From Spirochaetota bacterium (lineage in GTDB: Bacteria; Spirochaetota; Spirochaetia; Treponematales; UBA12059): 36,104 bases of DNA. The stretch lies in NCBI GenBank assembly GCA_003247225.1, contig QKAK01000218.1:1-36104 (forward strand), in the 5' to 3' direction. Position numbers and translations under genes: made by a program. The notes under the pieces are model-generated. The model was given only the letters and a program-made list of their open reading frames with translations, was not told the origin of the DNA and made no database searches. Within the stretch, counting starts at the first letter, position 1, and the number at the start of each line of letters is the position of its first letter. Positions 7,119-16,459 of the stretch are shown here, one piece after another.

Positions 7119-7666
7119 CCCAATAGCGCCGCCGCGGCCAGCTCGTCGGCCTTCTCGTCGCCGACGAGGACCCTGGCTATCGCGACGGCGAATTCGCCGG
7201 CGCAGCCGGGGCCCCTGGCCGTGATCAGGTCACGGTCGACGACGACGCGGCTCGGCTCGAAGCGGCCCTCGGGCACCCGGCCCTCGAGCCCGGGGTAGCA
7301 TGTGAAGTAGCGCCCGGCCAGCAGCCCGCAGGCCTCGCCGAGCACCAGCGCCGGCGCGGCGCAGATCGCCGCGATCAGCCTGCCGGCGGCCGCCTGGCGC
7401 TTGAGCATCGCGGTCGCGACCTCGCTGCCGGCTATCGCCCGGGCTCCGCCCCCGCCTCCGGGCACGACGACGCAGTCGAATTCCTCGTCGTCGATGTCGT
7501 CTAGGGCGGCGTCGGCGCCGATGACGAGGCCGTGCCCCCCGACGGCCTCGCGGCCGTCCAGCCCGGCCGCCACGACCTCGACGCCGACCCTGCGCAGGTA
7601 GTCGATCGGGGTGACCGCCTCGACCTCCTCGCAGCCGTTGGCCAGGATCACGCAAGCCTTCTTCAT
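7115..7666 (-). CDS. DJ-1/PfpI family protein
   Basis: This 183-residue cytoplasmic protein belongs to the DJ-1/ThiJ/YajL group. Cys102 in the nucleophile elbow AAICAAP and the glutamates of GCEEVEA (11-17) form the characteristic reactive cysteine site; VVVPGGGGG (67-75) is the conserved loop. Related proteins act as chaperones, glyoxalases or deglycases, and the exact activity cannot be deduced. ATG 7666 is chosen over an in-frame ATG 78 bases upstream because GAGGAGGAG precedes it and homology begins there. It converges on the RseC-like gene, overlapping by four bases. Confidence 0.88.
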   Translation of the reverse strand: MKKACVILANGCEEVEAVTPIDYLRRVGVEVVAAGLDGREAVGGHGLVIGADAALDDIDDEEFDCVVVPGGGGGARAIAGSEVATAMLKRQAAAGRLIAAICAAPALVLGEACGLLAGRYFTCYPGLEGRVPEGRFEPSRVVVDRDLITARGPGCAGEFAVAIARVLVGDEKADELAAAALLG

Positions 7667-7703
7667 GCTCTCCTCCTCGGCGAGGCCCGGGCCTCGATCA
7701 AGA

Positions 7704-7732
7704 TGGACAATCGCTATCGGTCGGAGTATACT
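7704..7732 (+). promoter_or_regulatory. Strong sigma70-type promoter for the small membrane protein gene
   Basis: TGGACA (7704-7709), a 17-base spacer and TATACT (7727-7732) each match consensus at five of six positions. Transcription would start near 7739, giving a 35-base leader with an AGGAG ribosome binding site before ATG 7774. Confidence 0.7.
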
Positions 7733-7773
7733 ACGATCCGACATCTCCAGATACGTAAAAGGAGTCGATTGCC

Positions 7774-8055
7774 ATGGAAACCAGGAACGGCTTGATCAAT
7801 TTCACGCTATTCATCTTCATTTTCGTCTTCTCGTTCGTATTCTCGCTCGACGCCCTCGCCGCGCCTAATACGTTCTACGGCGTGCTGGCCCTGCTGGGAT
7901 TCGTCGTCTGCCTGGCCGGCTCCCTGTTCAACGGCCTGCTCTCCAAGCGCGACGGCGAGGCCTTGGCGATCTGGTACTTCTCCTACGCCGTCGTCGTCGG
8001 CATCGTCACCGTCTGGTACATGACCCGCTGCGGCACCGCCTTCGGCTGGTGGTAA
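7774..8055 (+). CDS. Small integral membrane protein of unknown function
   Basis: The 93-residue protein has three predicted membrane helices: residues 9-29 (very rich in Phe), about 35-54, and about 66-84, with a short basic loop (SKRDGE) between the last two. It ends in GTAFGWW. I do not recognise a family. It is probably real: it has a near-consensus promoter, an AGGAG ribosome binding site and its own Rho-independent terminator, so it forms a complete single-gene transcription unit. The topology suggests a small accessory or stress protein, but nothing in the sequence shows a role. Confidence 0.75.
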   Translation: METRNGLINFTLFIFIFVFSFVFSLDALAAPNTFYGVLALLGFVVCLAGSLFNGLLSKRDGEALAIWYFSYAVVVGIVTVWYMTRCGTAFGWW

Positions 8056-8081
8056 GCCGACGGCCCGCTCGGGGCTGACGT

Positions 8082-8114
8082 CCGTCGACGGTATCCCGCC
8101 GACGGATTTTTTTT
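8082..8114 (+). terminator. Rho-independent terminator
   Basis: A stem of six plus three base pairs with one mismatch and a TATC loop (8082-8105) is followed by a run of eight T (8107-8114). It closes the small membrane protein transcription unit. Confidence 0.88.
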
Positions 8115-8125
8115 ACCCCTATCGA

Positions 8126-9313
8126 TCAGCCTATCGAAACGACGGAGCCCACGGCCATCAGCGCGTACGCGACGCCGATGGCCCAGCCGGCCCACGGCCC
8201 GTCCAGCCAGCGGGGCAGGATCGCCGGCTCCGCTCGCGTACGGCGGTACCGGTAGAAGGCCGGCAGGAACAGCGCCGCTATCAGTATCGCGATGCCGCCG
8301 CCGGCCGTGCGCATGAAGTCCATGAAGCCGCCCAGGCCGGCGAGCGCCAGCGCTAGCGTCGGCAGGGTCGCGATGGCCCAGGAGGCTATCCTGGGCGTCT
8401 TGAGGCGCTGCTCGACTATGGTCGACAGGGCGAAGGATATCGACCAGTAGCTCGTGAGCATCGCCAGCAGCACGAACGCCGTGCCTGCTCCCTCGGCCCA
8501 GGGGCCGAGCGTCCTGGCCCAGCCTACCGTAGCTATCTCGGTCATCTCGTCCGACGCGACAAGCGACATGACGGTGACGAGGAAGATCAGCGAGGCGTTG
8601 ACGCCCAGCCCCGCCGCTATAGCCTTGACGACGAGCCCGGGGCGGTCGGAAAGGCCCGAGACGGCCTGCGGTACCGAGAAGAACGCGGCGAAGCAGAACA
8701 TGGACATGCCGAAGAGGGCGAGGGGCAGGCTCGCGCCGTCAGGCAAGGCCGTCATCGCCGCGCGCCAGGCGGCGGCGGGTGCGCCGGCTCGGGCGCGCGC
8801 TACGACGGTAGCGACGGTGAGCGCCGCGAACAGGACCGCCATGCCGATCACCGCCCACTTCTCGGCGACGCCGAGGGCCTTGAGCCCGAGCGCGGCCACC
8901 GCGGCGGCGATGACGTAGAACGCGAGCGCGCCCCACGGCGCCGGTACGCCGAGCCCCTGGGCGATCGCCTCGTTGCCGCCGGCCACGTAGGCCGCTAGGT
9001 TCGCCAGGAACACGACTCCCATCACGATGAAGAATACCCAGGTGAACGCCGCGCCGAACCTGCCGGTGAAGAGGTACTTGCGGTATAGCTCGACGATCTG
9101 GCTCCCGGCGCCGTCGCCGGCCGCCAGTTCGCCTATATAGAGGTGCAGGAGCAGGCTGGCGGCGTAGGCCGCCGCGATGACGAGGGCCGATACGGCGACG
9201 CCGTTGCGCGACGCCAGCCAGGGCAGCGCGAGGATGCCGCCGCCGATGCCGTATCCGGCGATGATGCTCGTCGCCTCGGCGAAGCTCAGGCGCGTCCCGC
9301 GCGATTCGCTCAT
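8126..9313 (-). CDS. Amino acid permease (APC superfamily, tryptophan/tyrosine-like)
   Basis: This is a 395-residue inner membrane transporter with about eleven helices. The first helix carries the GYGIGGGILALPWLA pattern typical of the APC superfamily, closest in feel to hydroxy/aromatic amino acid permeases (TyrP/Mtr/SdaC) and related AAAP carriers. It would import an amino acid by proton or sodium symport; the substrate is unknown. ATG 9313 overlaps the amidohydrolase stop in an ATGA and is preceded by TAGGAGGAG, so the two genes form a coupled operon with the permease second. An import-plus-hydrolysis pair for an amidated or N-acylated amino compound is a reasonable inference. Confidence 0.8.
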   Translation of the reverse strand: MSESRGTRLSFAEATSIIAGYGIGGGILALPWLASRNGVAVSALVIAAAYAASLLLHLYIGELAAGDGAGSQIVELYRKYLFTGRFGAAFTWVFFIVMGVVFLANLAAYVAGGNEAIAQGLGVPAPWGALAFYVIAAAVAALGLKALGVAEKWAVIGMAVLFAALTVATVVARARAGAPAAAWRAAMTALPDGASLPLALFGMSMFCFAAFFSVPQAVSGLSDRPGLVVKAIAAGLGVNASLIFLVTVMSLVASDEMTEIATVGWARTLGPWAEGAGTAFVLLAMLTSYWSISFALSTIVEQRLKTPRIASWAIATLPTLALALAGLGGFMDFMRTAGGGIAILIAALFLPAFYRYRRTRAEPAILPRWLDGPWAGWAIGVAYALMAVGSVVSIG

Positions 9314-10923
9314 AGTCTCCTCCTAGGCGTAGCCGCCGCCCGCGCGGCGAACCCGGCGAGGCCGGGCGGCGGCGCCGTGAGCGGCCGCCCCTCGTGCCAG
9401 GTTCCAGTCACCCGTATCTCATGGAGCGTATCCGGATCCGCGGCGAACGGGTCCGCGTCCAGCGCGGCGAAATCCGCGTACTTGCCGACGGCGAGCGTGC
9501 CGCGGTCCCGTTCCTCGAAGGCGGCGTAGGCGCCGGCCCATGAATAGGCTCGTAGCGCCTCGTATACGGATATACGCTCCGACCGCTCGGGGTGGCGGAC
9601 AGCGCCGGCGATCTGCACGAACGGATCGAGCGGCTGGACCGGGGCGTCCGTGGACAGGGCGACGACGCATCCGGCGTCCAGGAGCGAGCGGAGGGGGCAC
9701 TGGGCGGCGCGAACGGCCGGCGCGAGGGCTTCCTCGTACGTGTGCACGAACTTCTCGTCCATCCAGGCGAAACCCGGCTGGACGGGCAGGACGAGGCGCC
9801 GCTCGCCGGCGCGCACTATCTGGTCCGGCCGCGGGAATTCGAAATGGTCGATGCGGAGCCTGCGGCTGTTGCCGTCGTCGCCGTCGGCGTCCATCAGCCG
9901 CTCGTAGGCCGATAGGATCGACTCGATGCCCCTCGGCCCTATCGCGTGGGCGCTGGTCTGCCATCCCGCCTCGTAGAACGGCCTGACCAGCGCGAGCGCC
10001 TCGTCCGGCGTTCGGTACGGCCGGCCGGCGTCCGGCCGGTCCAGGTAGTCGACGTCGAAGGCGGCCGTCCTGGACGAGACGGAGCCGTCCATCTCCCAGG
10101 CCAGGCATCCGCCGACGCGCCTGCGCTCGAGCGCTCCCGCGTGCCGGCTCGCCCTGGCGAGGTCCGTGTACTGCATCCACAGCTTGAGCCTGAGCCCGAG
10201 CCTGCCCCCGACCAGCTTGAAGGCGGCGACGGCGGGATCGGTAGGCGCGTCCTCGGTGCCTTCGAGGCAATGGATCGACACGATCCCCGAAGCCGCGGCT
10301 TCCTCGACGGCCGCCGATAGGCCGCGGGCCAGTACGCCCGGGCCGAGGCCCCTCATGACGAACGCGGTGATCTTGCCCATGTTGAACTCGTGGGCCTCGC
10401 CGGAAAGGACGCCGTCGTCGGCCATGCTCCCGACGCCGAGCTTCCTCAGCGCGGGCGTCGAGTACGAGCTGGAATGCCCGTCCATGGACAGGACGATGAC
10501 CGGCCGGCGCGGGAACCACGCGTCGAGCTCGGAAGCGCGCGGCAGCCGGCGCTCGGCGACGGCGCCGAGGCATAGGCCGAAGCCGATGATAGGCCCGGCG
10601 CTCGCGGCGCCCCGCGCCTCGAGCGCTTCCCTGACCGCCTCGAGGCTATCGGGCACGATGCGGCCGTCCTCGAGCCTGGACAGGTTGACGGCCAGCGCGT
10701 CGAGGGCGGCCTTGCTCATGAAGTGGGCGTGGGCGTCGATGAACGCCGGCACGACGGCCGCGCCGCCCAGGTCGACGATGGCTACGCCGGCCGGGAGCGG
10801 GGCCCCCGTCGGGTATAGTTCCCGTATCCGGCCGTCGGCTCCGACGAGCATCGCGGCGAAGCGCTCGCCCTCGCGCTCCAGGCTATGGATCACTCCGTTG
10901 GCGAATACCGTCTCTTTCCGCAT
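9310..10923 (-). CDS. Amidohydrolase family 3 protein (YtcJ-like)
   Basis: This 537-residue metal-dependent hydrolase belongs to the amidohydrolase 3 branch (YtcJ-like). The family landmarks are present in order: PAFIDAHAHFM with the first two metal-binding histidines (about residues 63-67), SMDGHS, the AHAIGPRG segment, IDHFEFP, and the late STDAPVQPLDP with the catalytic Asp. The C-terminal part (GTLAVGKYADFAALD) is the usual composite beta-sandwich end. There is no signal peptide, so it acts in the cytoplasm. The substrate cannot be predicted within this broad family. The gene is first in a two-gene operon with the permease. A strong terminator separates it from transketolase upstream, so it needs its own promoter in the 40 bases before ATG 10923, where I see none convincing. 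Confidence 0.85.
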   Translation of the reverse strand: MRKETVFANGVIHSLEREGERFAAMLVGADGRIRELYPTGAPLPAGVAIVDLGGAAVVPAFIDAHAHFMSKAALDALAVNLSRLEDGRIVPDSLEAVREALEARGAASAGPIIGFGLCLGAVAERRLPRASELDAWFPRRPVIVLSMDGHSSSYSTPALRKLGVGSMADDGVLSGEAHEFNMGKITAFVMRGLGPGVLARGLSAAVEEAAASGIVSIHCLEGTEDAPTDPAVAAFKLVGGRLGLRLKLWMQYTDLARASRHAGALERRRVGGCLAWEMDGSVSSRTAAFDVDYLDRPDAGRPYRTPDEALALVRPFYEAGWQTSAHAIGPRGIESILSAYERLMDADGDDGNSRRLRIDHFEFPRPDQIVRAGERRLVLPVQPGFAWMDEKFVHTYEEALAPAVRAAQCPLRSLLDAGCVVALSTDAPVQPLDPFVQIAGAVRHPERSERISVYEALRAYSWAGAYAAFEERDRGTLAVGKYADFAALDADPFAADPDTLHEIRVTGTWHEGRPLTAPPPGLAGFAARAAATPRRRL

Positions 10924-10961
10924 CGTGCGGGAAGTATCGCCGGGAATTCTCCGGAAGGCAA

Positions 10962-10992
10962 GGCGGGAACCCGGGCCTGCCGGGTTCCCGCC
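10962..10992 (-). terminator. Strong hairpin terminator of transketolase
   Basis: A perfect 13-base-pair stem (10962-10974 with 10980-10992) closes a five-base loop just after the transketolase stop. Reading on the minus strand, it is followed by TTGCCTT. The other strand carries TTATTA after the stem. Confidence 0.8.
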
Positions 10993-10998
10993 TTATTA

Positions 10999-12957
10999 CT
11001 ACGCGTTGATCAGCGCGGCCAGGGCCTCGGGCGTCAGGCCGAGGTGAGCGGCGACCTTGGCTCCCGGGCCGGACTCGCCGAAGCGCTCGATGCCGAGGAA
11101 GCCGTCGGCCACGCCGTTCCACGGCATCGACCGGCCGGCCTCGCAGGCGACGATGCGGGCCTCGGGAGGAGCGAGCGTGTCGCGCAGGGCGTCGGGCTGG
11201 GCCAGGAAGGTCTCCAGCGACGGCACCGATACGACGCGCACCGACTTGGACGAGGCGAGCTCCGCCGCCTTGAGGGCCAGGTCGACCTCGCTGCCGGACG
11301 CGAGCACGACGACGTCCGGCTCGTCGCTGGTGTTGCGTACTACGTAGGCGCCGGTCCTGAAGGTGTCGCGCCACATCGGGTCGGCCTTCCCGAAGACCGG
11401 CAGGTTCTGCCTGGTCAGCGCGATGACGGTCGGGCCGTCGGTCTTGGCCATCGCCCAGGCCCAGGCCTCGGCCGTCTCCTCGGCGTCCGCCGGCCTGAGC
11501 ACCAGCACGTTCGGTATAGCTCGCAGCGACGCCAGGTGCTCGATGGGCTGGTGCGTCGGGCCGTCCTCGCCGACGAAGACCGAGTCGTGGGTCATCACGT
11601 AGACGACGGGCAGGCCCATCAGGGCGGCCAGCCTGAGGCTCGGCCGCAGGTAGTCGGCGAACACCAGGAAGGTGGCGCAGAACGGCCTGAAGCCGCCGTG
11701 CAGGGCCAGGCCGTTGGATATCGCGGCCATCGCGTGCTCGCGGATGCCGTAGTGGATCATCCTGCCCGAGCGGTCCGCCTTCGAGTACGGCGCGCCGGGC
11801 AGGGCGGTGACGTTCGGGCCGGTAAGGTCGGCCGAGCCGCCGACGAGGCCCGGCCACGCGGCGAAGGCCGCCTTGAGCGCGGCGCCGGAGGCGTTGCGCG
11901 TTGCCATAGAGTCGCCGACCTTGGCCTCGGGCCATACCGGCGCGGAAAGGGGCCGGCCGGCGAGCATCGCCTCGAGCTCGGCCGCCTTGCCCGGGTTCTC
12001 GGCCTTCCACGCGGAGAAATCGGCTTGCCACGCGGCGCGCCCGGCGGCGAGCTCCCCGCGCCTGGCCTCGAAGAACGCCTTGGCCTCGGGCGACACCCAG
12101 AACTCGGCGTCGGCCGGCAGGCCCATCGCGGCCTTGGCCTTGGCTATCTCTTCGGCGCCGAGCGGCGCGCCGTGCACCTTGTGCGAGCCCTGCATGGTCG
12201 GGGCGCCCTTGCCTATGACGCTCTTCAGGATGATCAGGCTCGGCTTGCCCGTCTCGGCCTTGGCGTCGGCGACCATGCGGCGCACGGCCGCGGCGTCGTA
12301 CATGTCGCCCTTCCGCACCTGCCAGCCGTAGGCCTCGAAGCGCGCGCCGACGTCCTCGCCGAACGACAGCGAGGTGCCGCCGTCTATGGTGATCGCGTTG
12401 TCGTCGTAGAAGACGATCAGCTTGCCGAGCCCCAGGTGGCCGGCCAGCGACGCCGCCTCGGCGGAGACGCCCTCCTGCATGCAGCCGTCGCCGGCGAGCG
12501 CCCAGGTATAGTGGTCGACGATGGTCCGGCCGGCGACGTTGAAGCGGGCGGCGAGCATCGTCTCGGCCACGGCCATGCCGACCGCGGTCGCCAGGCCCTG
12601 GCCGAGCGGGCCGGTCGTCGTCTCGATGCCGGGGGCCATGCCGTACTCCGGGTGCCCGGCGCACTTGGAGCCGATCTGCCTGAAGGACCGTATGTCGTCG
12701 AGCCCGATCCCGTAGCCGGAGAGGTGGAGCAGCGAGTAGAGCAGCATCGAGCCGTGGCCCGCCGACAGCACGAAGCGGTCGCGGTCGAGCCAGGCCGGGT
12801 CGGACGGGTCGTGCCGCATGAACTCGCCGTACAGCATCGCTCCGAGCTCGGCGCATCCGAGCGGCAGGCCGGGGTGGCCCGAATTGGCTTTCTGTATCGC
12901 GTCCATCGACAGGCACCTGATCGATTTGGCGGTCTCGTCTATGATGCGTTGATCCAT
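10999..12957 (-). CDS. tkt: Transketolase
   Basis: This 652-residue thiamine diphosphate enzyme moves two-carbon units between sugar phosphates in the pentose phosphate pathway. It shows the N-terminal NSGHPGLPLG (26-35, catalytic His28), SAGHGSMLLY, the TPP-binding GDGCMQEG motif with the later NAITIDG, the second-domain GIREHAM with its catalytic Glu, and FVGEDGPTHQPIEHLASLR, all in the usual order. Length is normal and all key residues are seen, so it should be active. ATG 12957 follows AAGGAG. A 16-base perfect palindrome lies 26 bases upstream. It is a single-gene unit ended by the hairpin at 10962-10992. Confidence 0.96.
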   Translation of the reverse strand: MDQRIIDETAKSIRCLSMDAIQKANSGHPGLPLGCAELGAMLYGEFMRHDPSDPAWLDRDRFVLSAGHGSMLLYSLLHLSGYGIGLDDIRSFRQIGSKCAGHPEYGMAPGIETTTGPLGQGLATAVGMAVAETMLAARFNVAGRTIVDHYTWALAGDGCMQEGVSAEAASLAGHLGLGKLIVFYDDNAITIDGGTSLSFGEDVGARFEAYGWQVRKGDMYDAAAVRRMVADAKAETGKPSLIILKSVIGKGAPTMQGSHKVHGAPLGAEEIAKAKAAMGLPADAEFWVSPEAKAFFEARRGELAAGRAAWQADFSAWKAENPGKAAELEAMLAGRPLSAPVWPEAKVGDSMATRNASGAALKAAFAAWPGLVGGSADLTGPNVTALPGAPYSKADRSGRMIHYGIREHAMAAISNGLALHGGFRPFCATFLVFADYLRPSLRLAALMGLPVVYVMTHDSVFVGEDGPTHQPIEHLASLRAIPNVLVLRPADAEETAEAWAWAMAKTDGPTVIALTRQNLPVFGKADPMWRDTFRTGAYVVRNTSDEPDVVVLASGSEVDLALKAAELASSKSVRVVSVPSLETFLAQPDALRDTLAPPEARIVACEAGRSMPWNGVADGFLGIERFGESGPGAKVAAHLGLTPEALAALINA

Positions 12958-12982
12958 TATAGGCTCCTTGCGGGGAATGATG

Positions 12983-12998
12983 GCGGACGATCGTCCGC
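12983..12998. repeat. 16-base perfect palindrome upstream of transketolase
   Basis: GCGGACGATCGTCCGC is a perfect palindrome, 26 bases before the transketolase ATG and about 95 bases before the divergent prsW-like start. It could be an operator for a dimeric regulator or, in the transketolase leader, a hairpin. No known box is matched. Confidence 0.5.
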
Positions 12999-13080
12999 GC
13001 TCTCAGGGCTCTAGACTACTACGGCCGGCCGAACGCGGCAACAGGCCTGAGCGGCTATCCACCGGGCGCTTGAATCGGTA

Positions 13081-13086
13081 TATACT
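13081..13086 (+). promoter_or_regulatory. -10 box of the prsW-like gene, probably leaderless
   Basis: TATACT ends seven bases before ATG 13094 and no Shine-Dalgarno sequence lies between. No good -35 box is present at 17 bases. The position predicts a leaderless mRNA if 13094 is the true start. Confidence 0.45.
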
Positions 13087-13093
13087 GGTACGC

Positions 13094-13798
13094 ATGCTCC
13101 ACCTTGCCGTGCTGATAGGCGGGGCGGCGTTGCCCGCCGCGATACTCATCCTCCTGTTCCGCCGCGCCGACCGCGCCAGGCCCGAGCCCGTCGGGCTGAT
13201 AGGCCGCAGCGTGCTGTACGGCTTCATCGCGACCGTGCCGGCCATCGCGCTCGAGCTGGTCGTCGGCATCCCGGCGGACTACCTGCCAGGGCTCGCGGGC
13301 GCCGCCTGGTCCGCCTTCGTCACCGCGGCCCTGGTCGAGGAGGGAGTCAAGTATTTCTTCCTCCGCCGCTACCTGATCCGGAACGAGGCGTTCGACGAGG
13401 TGATGGACGGCATCGTCTACGCCGCCTGCGTCAGCCTCGGCTTCGCGTTCGCGGAGAACCTCCTGTACGGCCTCGACGGCGGCTGGGTGCTGTTGTTCCG
13501 TGCGTTCACCGCGGTGCCGATGCACGCGGCCGCCACGGGCATCATGGGCTACTGGCTCGGCCTGTCTAAAAGCGAGCCCGATCCGGGGCGGGCGGCCTCC
13601 TACAGGCGCAAGGGCCTCTGGTCGGCCATCGCGGTACACGGGCTATACGACTTCTTCCTGTTCGCCGGAGCGCCGCTGGCGGTGGGGGCCATCGCGACGC
13701 TGTTCGTGGCCGTGCGGGTGCTCAGGCGGCAGGTACGTAGGGCCAAGGAGCTCGACGACGCGGCCGCCGAGACGCGGCGGGCCCTCGGCCTATCGTAG
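13094..13798 (+). CDS. PrsW-like intramembrane metalloprotease
   Basis: The 234-residue integral membrane protein resembles PrsW of the CPBP/Abi-related intramembrane protease group. It has about seven helices and the signature segments VEEGVKY (Glu82-Glu83), DEVMDGIVYA (101-110), GFAFAEN (Glu121), VPMHAAATGIMGY (His144) and AVHGLYDFFL (His near 180). These Glu and His residues form the presumed metal site. In B. subtilis PrsW cleaves an anti-sigma factor; no anti-sigma gene is visible here, so the target is unknown. I prefer ATG 13094 to an in-frame ATG at 12968, because the longer form adds 42 polar residues without homology. A hairpin at 13810-13840 follows. Confidence 0.82.
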   Translation: MLHLAVLIGGAALPAAILILLFRRADRARPEPVGLIGRSVLYGFIATVPAIALELVVGIPADYLPGLAGAAWSAFVTAALVEEGVKYFFLRRYLIRNEAFDEVMDGIVYAACVSLGFAFAENLLYGLDGGWVLLFRAFTAVPMHAAATGIMGYWLGLSKSEPDPGRAASYRRKGLWSAIAVHGLYDFFLFAGAPLAVGAIATLFVAVRVLRRQVRRAKELDDAAAETRRALGLS

Positions 13799-13809
13799 AT
13801 CGGGCCGGA

Positions 13810-13840
13810 CGCTCGATCGGGCGCGCCGAACGATCGAGCG
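13810..13840 (+). terminator. Hairpin after the prsW-like gene
   Basis: A perfect 10-base stem (CGCTCGATCG at 13810-13819 with its complement at 13831-13840) closes an 11-base loop 12 bases after the stop codon. There is no T-run, so termination strength is uncertain. Confidence 0.5.
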
Positions 13841-13891
13841 CGCATCGTCAAGGGATACGGTTCGTAGCGCCGCGGTATAGTCGCTTCTAGC

Positions 13892-13919
13892 TTGACAAAA
13901 AAACTAAAGATGTCATAAT
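13892..13919 (+). promoter_or_regulatory. Promoter of the YbhB-like gene
   Basis: A consensus TTGACA (13892-13897), a 16-base AT-rich spacer and CATAAT (13914-13919) make one of the best promoters in the window. Transcription would start near 13926, just before the GGAGG at 13932-13936. Confidence 0.72.
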
Positions 13920-13941
13920 GTGTGCCTGCATGGAGGTGCGC

Positions 13942-14460
13942 ATGATCTTGACGAGCCAGGGTTTCGCCGACGGATCCATCATGCCCTTCGACTGCGGCTA
14001 CGAGTCGATGAACCGCTCGCCGGCTCTCTCCTGGGCCGACGCGCCTATCGGCACGCGTTCGTTCGCCGTCGTCTGCCAGGACCGGAACGGCCCGGACGCG
14101 CGCCCTTGGACGCACTGGCTCATCTGGAACATCGGGCCGACCGAAACGAGGCTTTCTCCCGGCCTGCCGCAGTATCCGCGGCTCGAGGACGGTACGGAGC
14201 AGGGCCTGAACGACTACCTGGAATACGGTTGGAGCGGCCCCTGCCCGCCGATCGGGGTCCATGAGTACGTGTTCACGCTGTACGCGCTCGGTGAGGCGAT
14301 CCGGCCGGCCGGCCCGACCGGCCGGGCCGTGATAGCGGCCTTGTCCGCCGCCGCCATCGGGACGGCGAGGCTGAGCGGCCTCTACGATTCGGACGGGGCG
14401 AAGCCGGCGCTGGCGGTCCTCGGCATGGATGCCCGCGCGACCTTCAGGCGCACGGCGTAG
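13942..14460 (+). CDS. YbhB/YbcL family (PEBP-like) protein
   Basis: This 172-residue protein belongs to the phosphatidylethanolamine-binding protein superfamily, bacterial YbhB/YbcL branch. It shows the SPALSW segment, the ligand-pocket WTHWLIWNI, and GPCPPIGVHEYVFTLYAL, in the expected order. Length is normal. There is no signal peptide, so it is cytoplasmic like YbhB. The biological role of bacterial members is unclear. ATG 13942 is chosen over the earlier in-frame ATG at 13918 because GGAGG sits five bases upstream and the earlier ATG falls within the -10 box. Confidence 0.88.
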   Translation: MILTSQGFADGSIMPFDCGYESMNRSPALSWADAPIGTRSFAVVCQDRNGPDARPWTHWLIWNIGPTETRLSPGLPQYPRLEDGTEQGLNDYLEYGWSGPCPPIGVHEYVFTLYALGEAIRPAGPTGRAVIAALSAAAIGTARLSGLYDSDGAKPALAVLGMDARATFRRTA

Positions 14461-14472
14461 CCGCTCCGGCCG

Positions 14473-16455
<1,983 letters not shown>

Positions 16456-16459
16456 GGGG

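Noticed and set aside
12958-13093. TPP riboswitch before transketolase
   Set aside because: No THI-box-like conserved segments are present; only a simple palindrome is seen.
12968-13093. Longer N-terminus for the prsW-like protein
   Set aside because: The extra 42 residues are polar and Arg-rich, begin inside the transketolase leader and lack a ribosome binding site.
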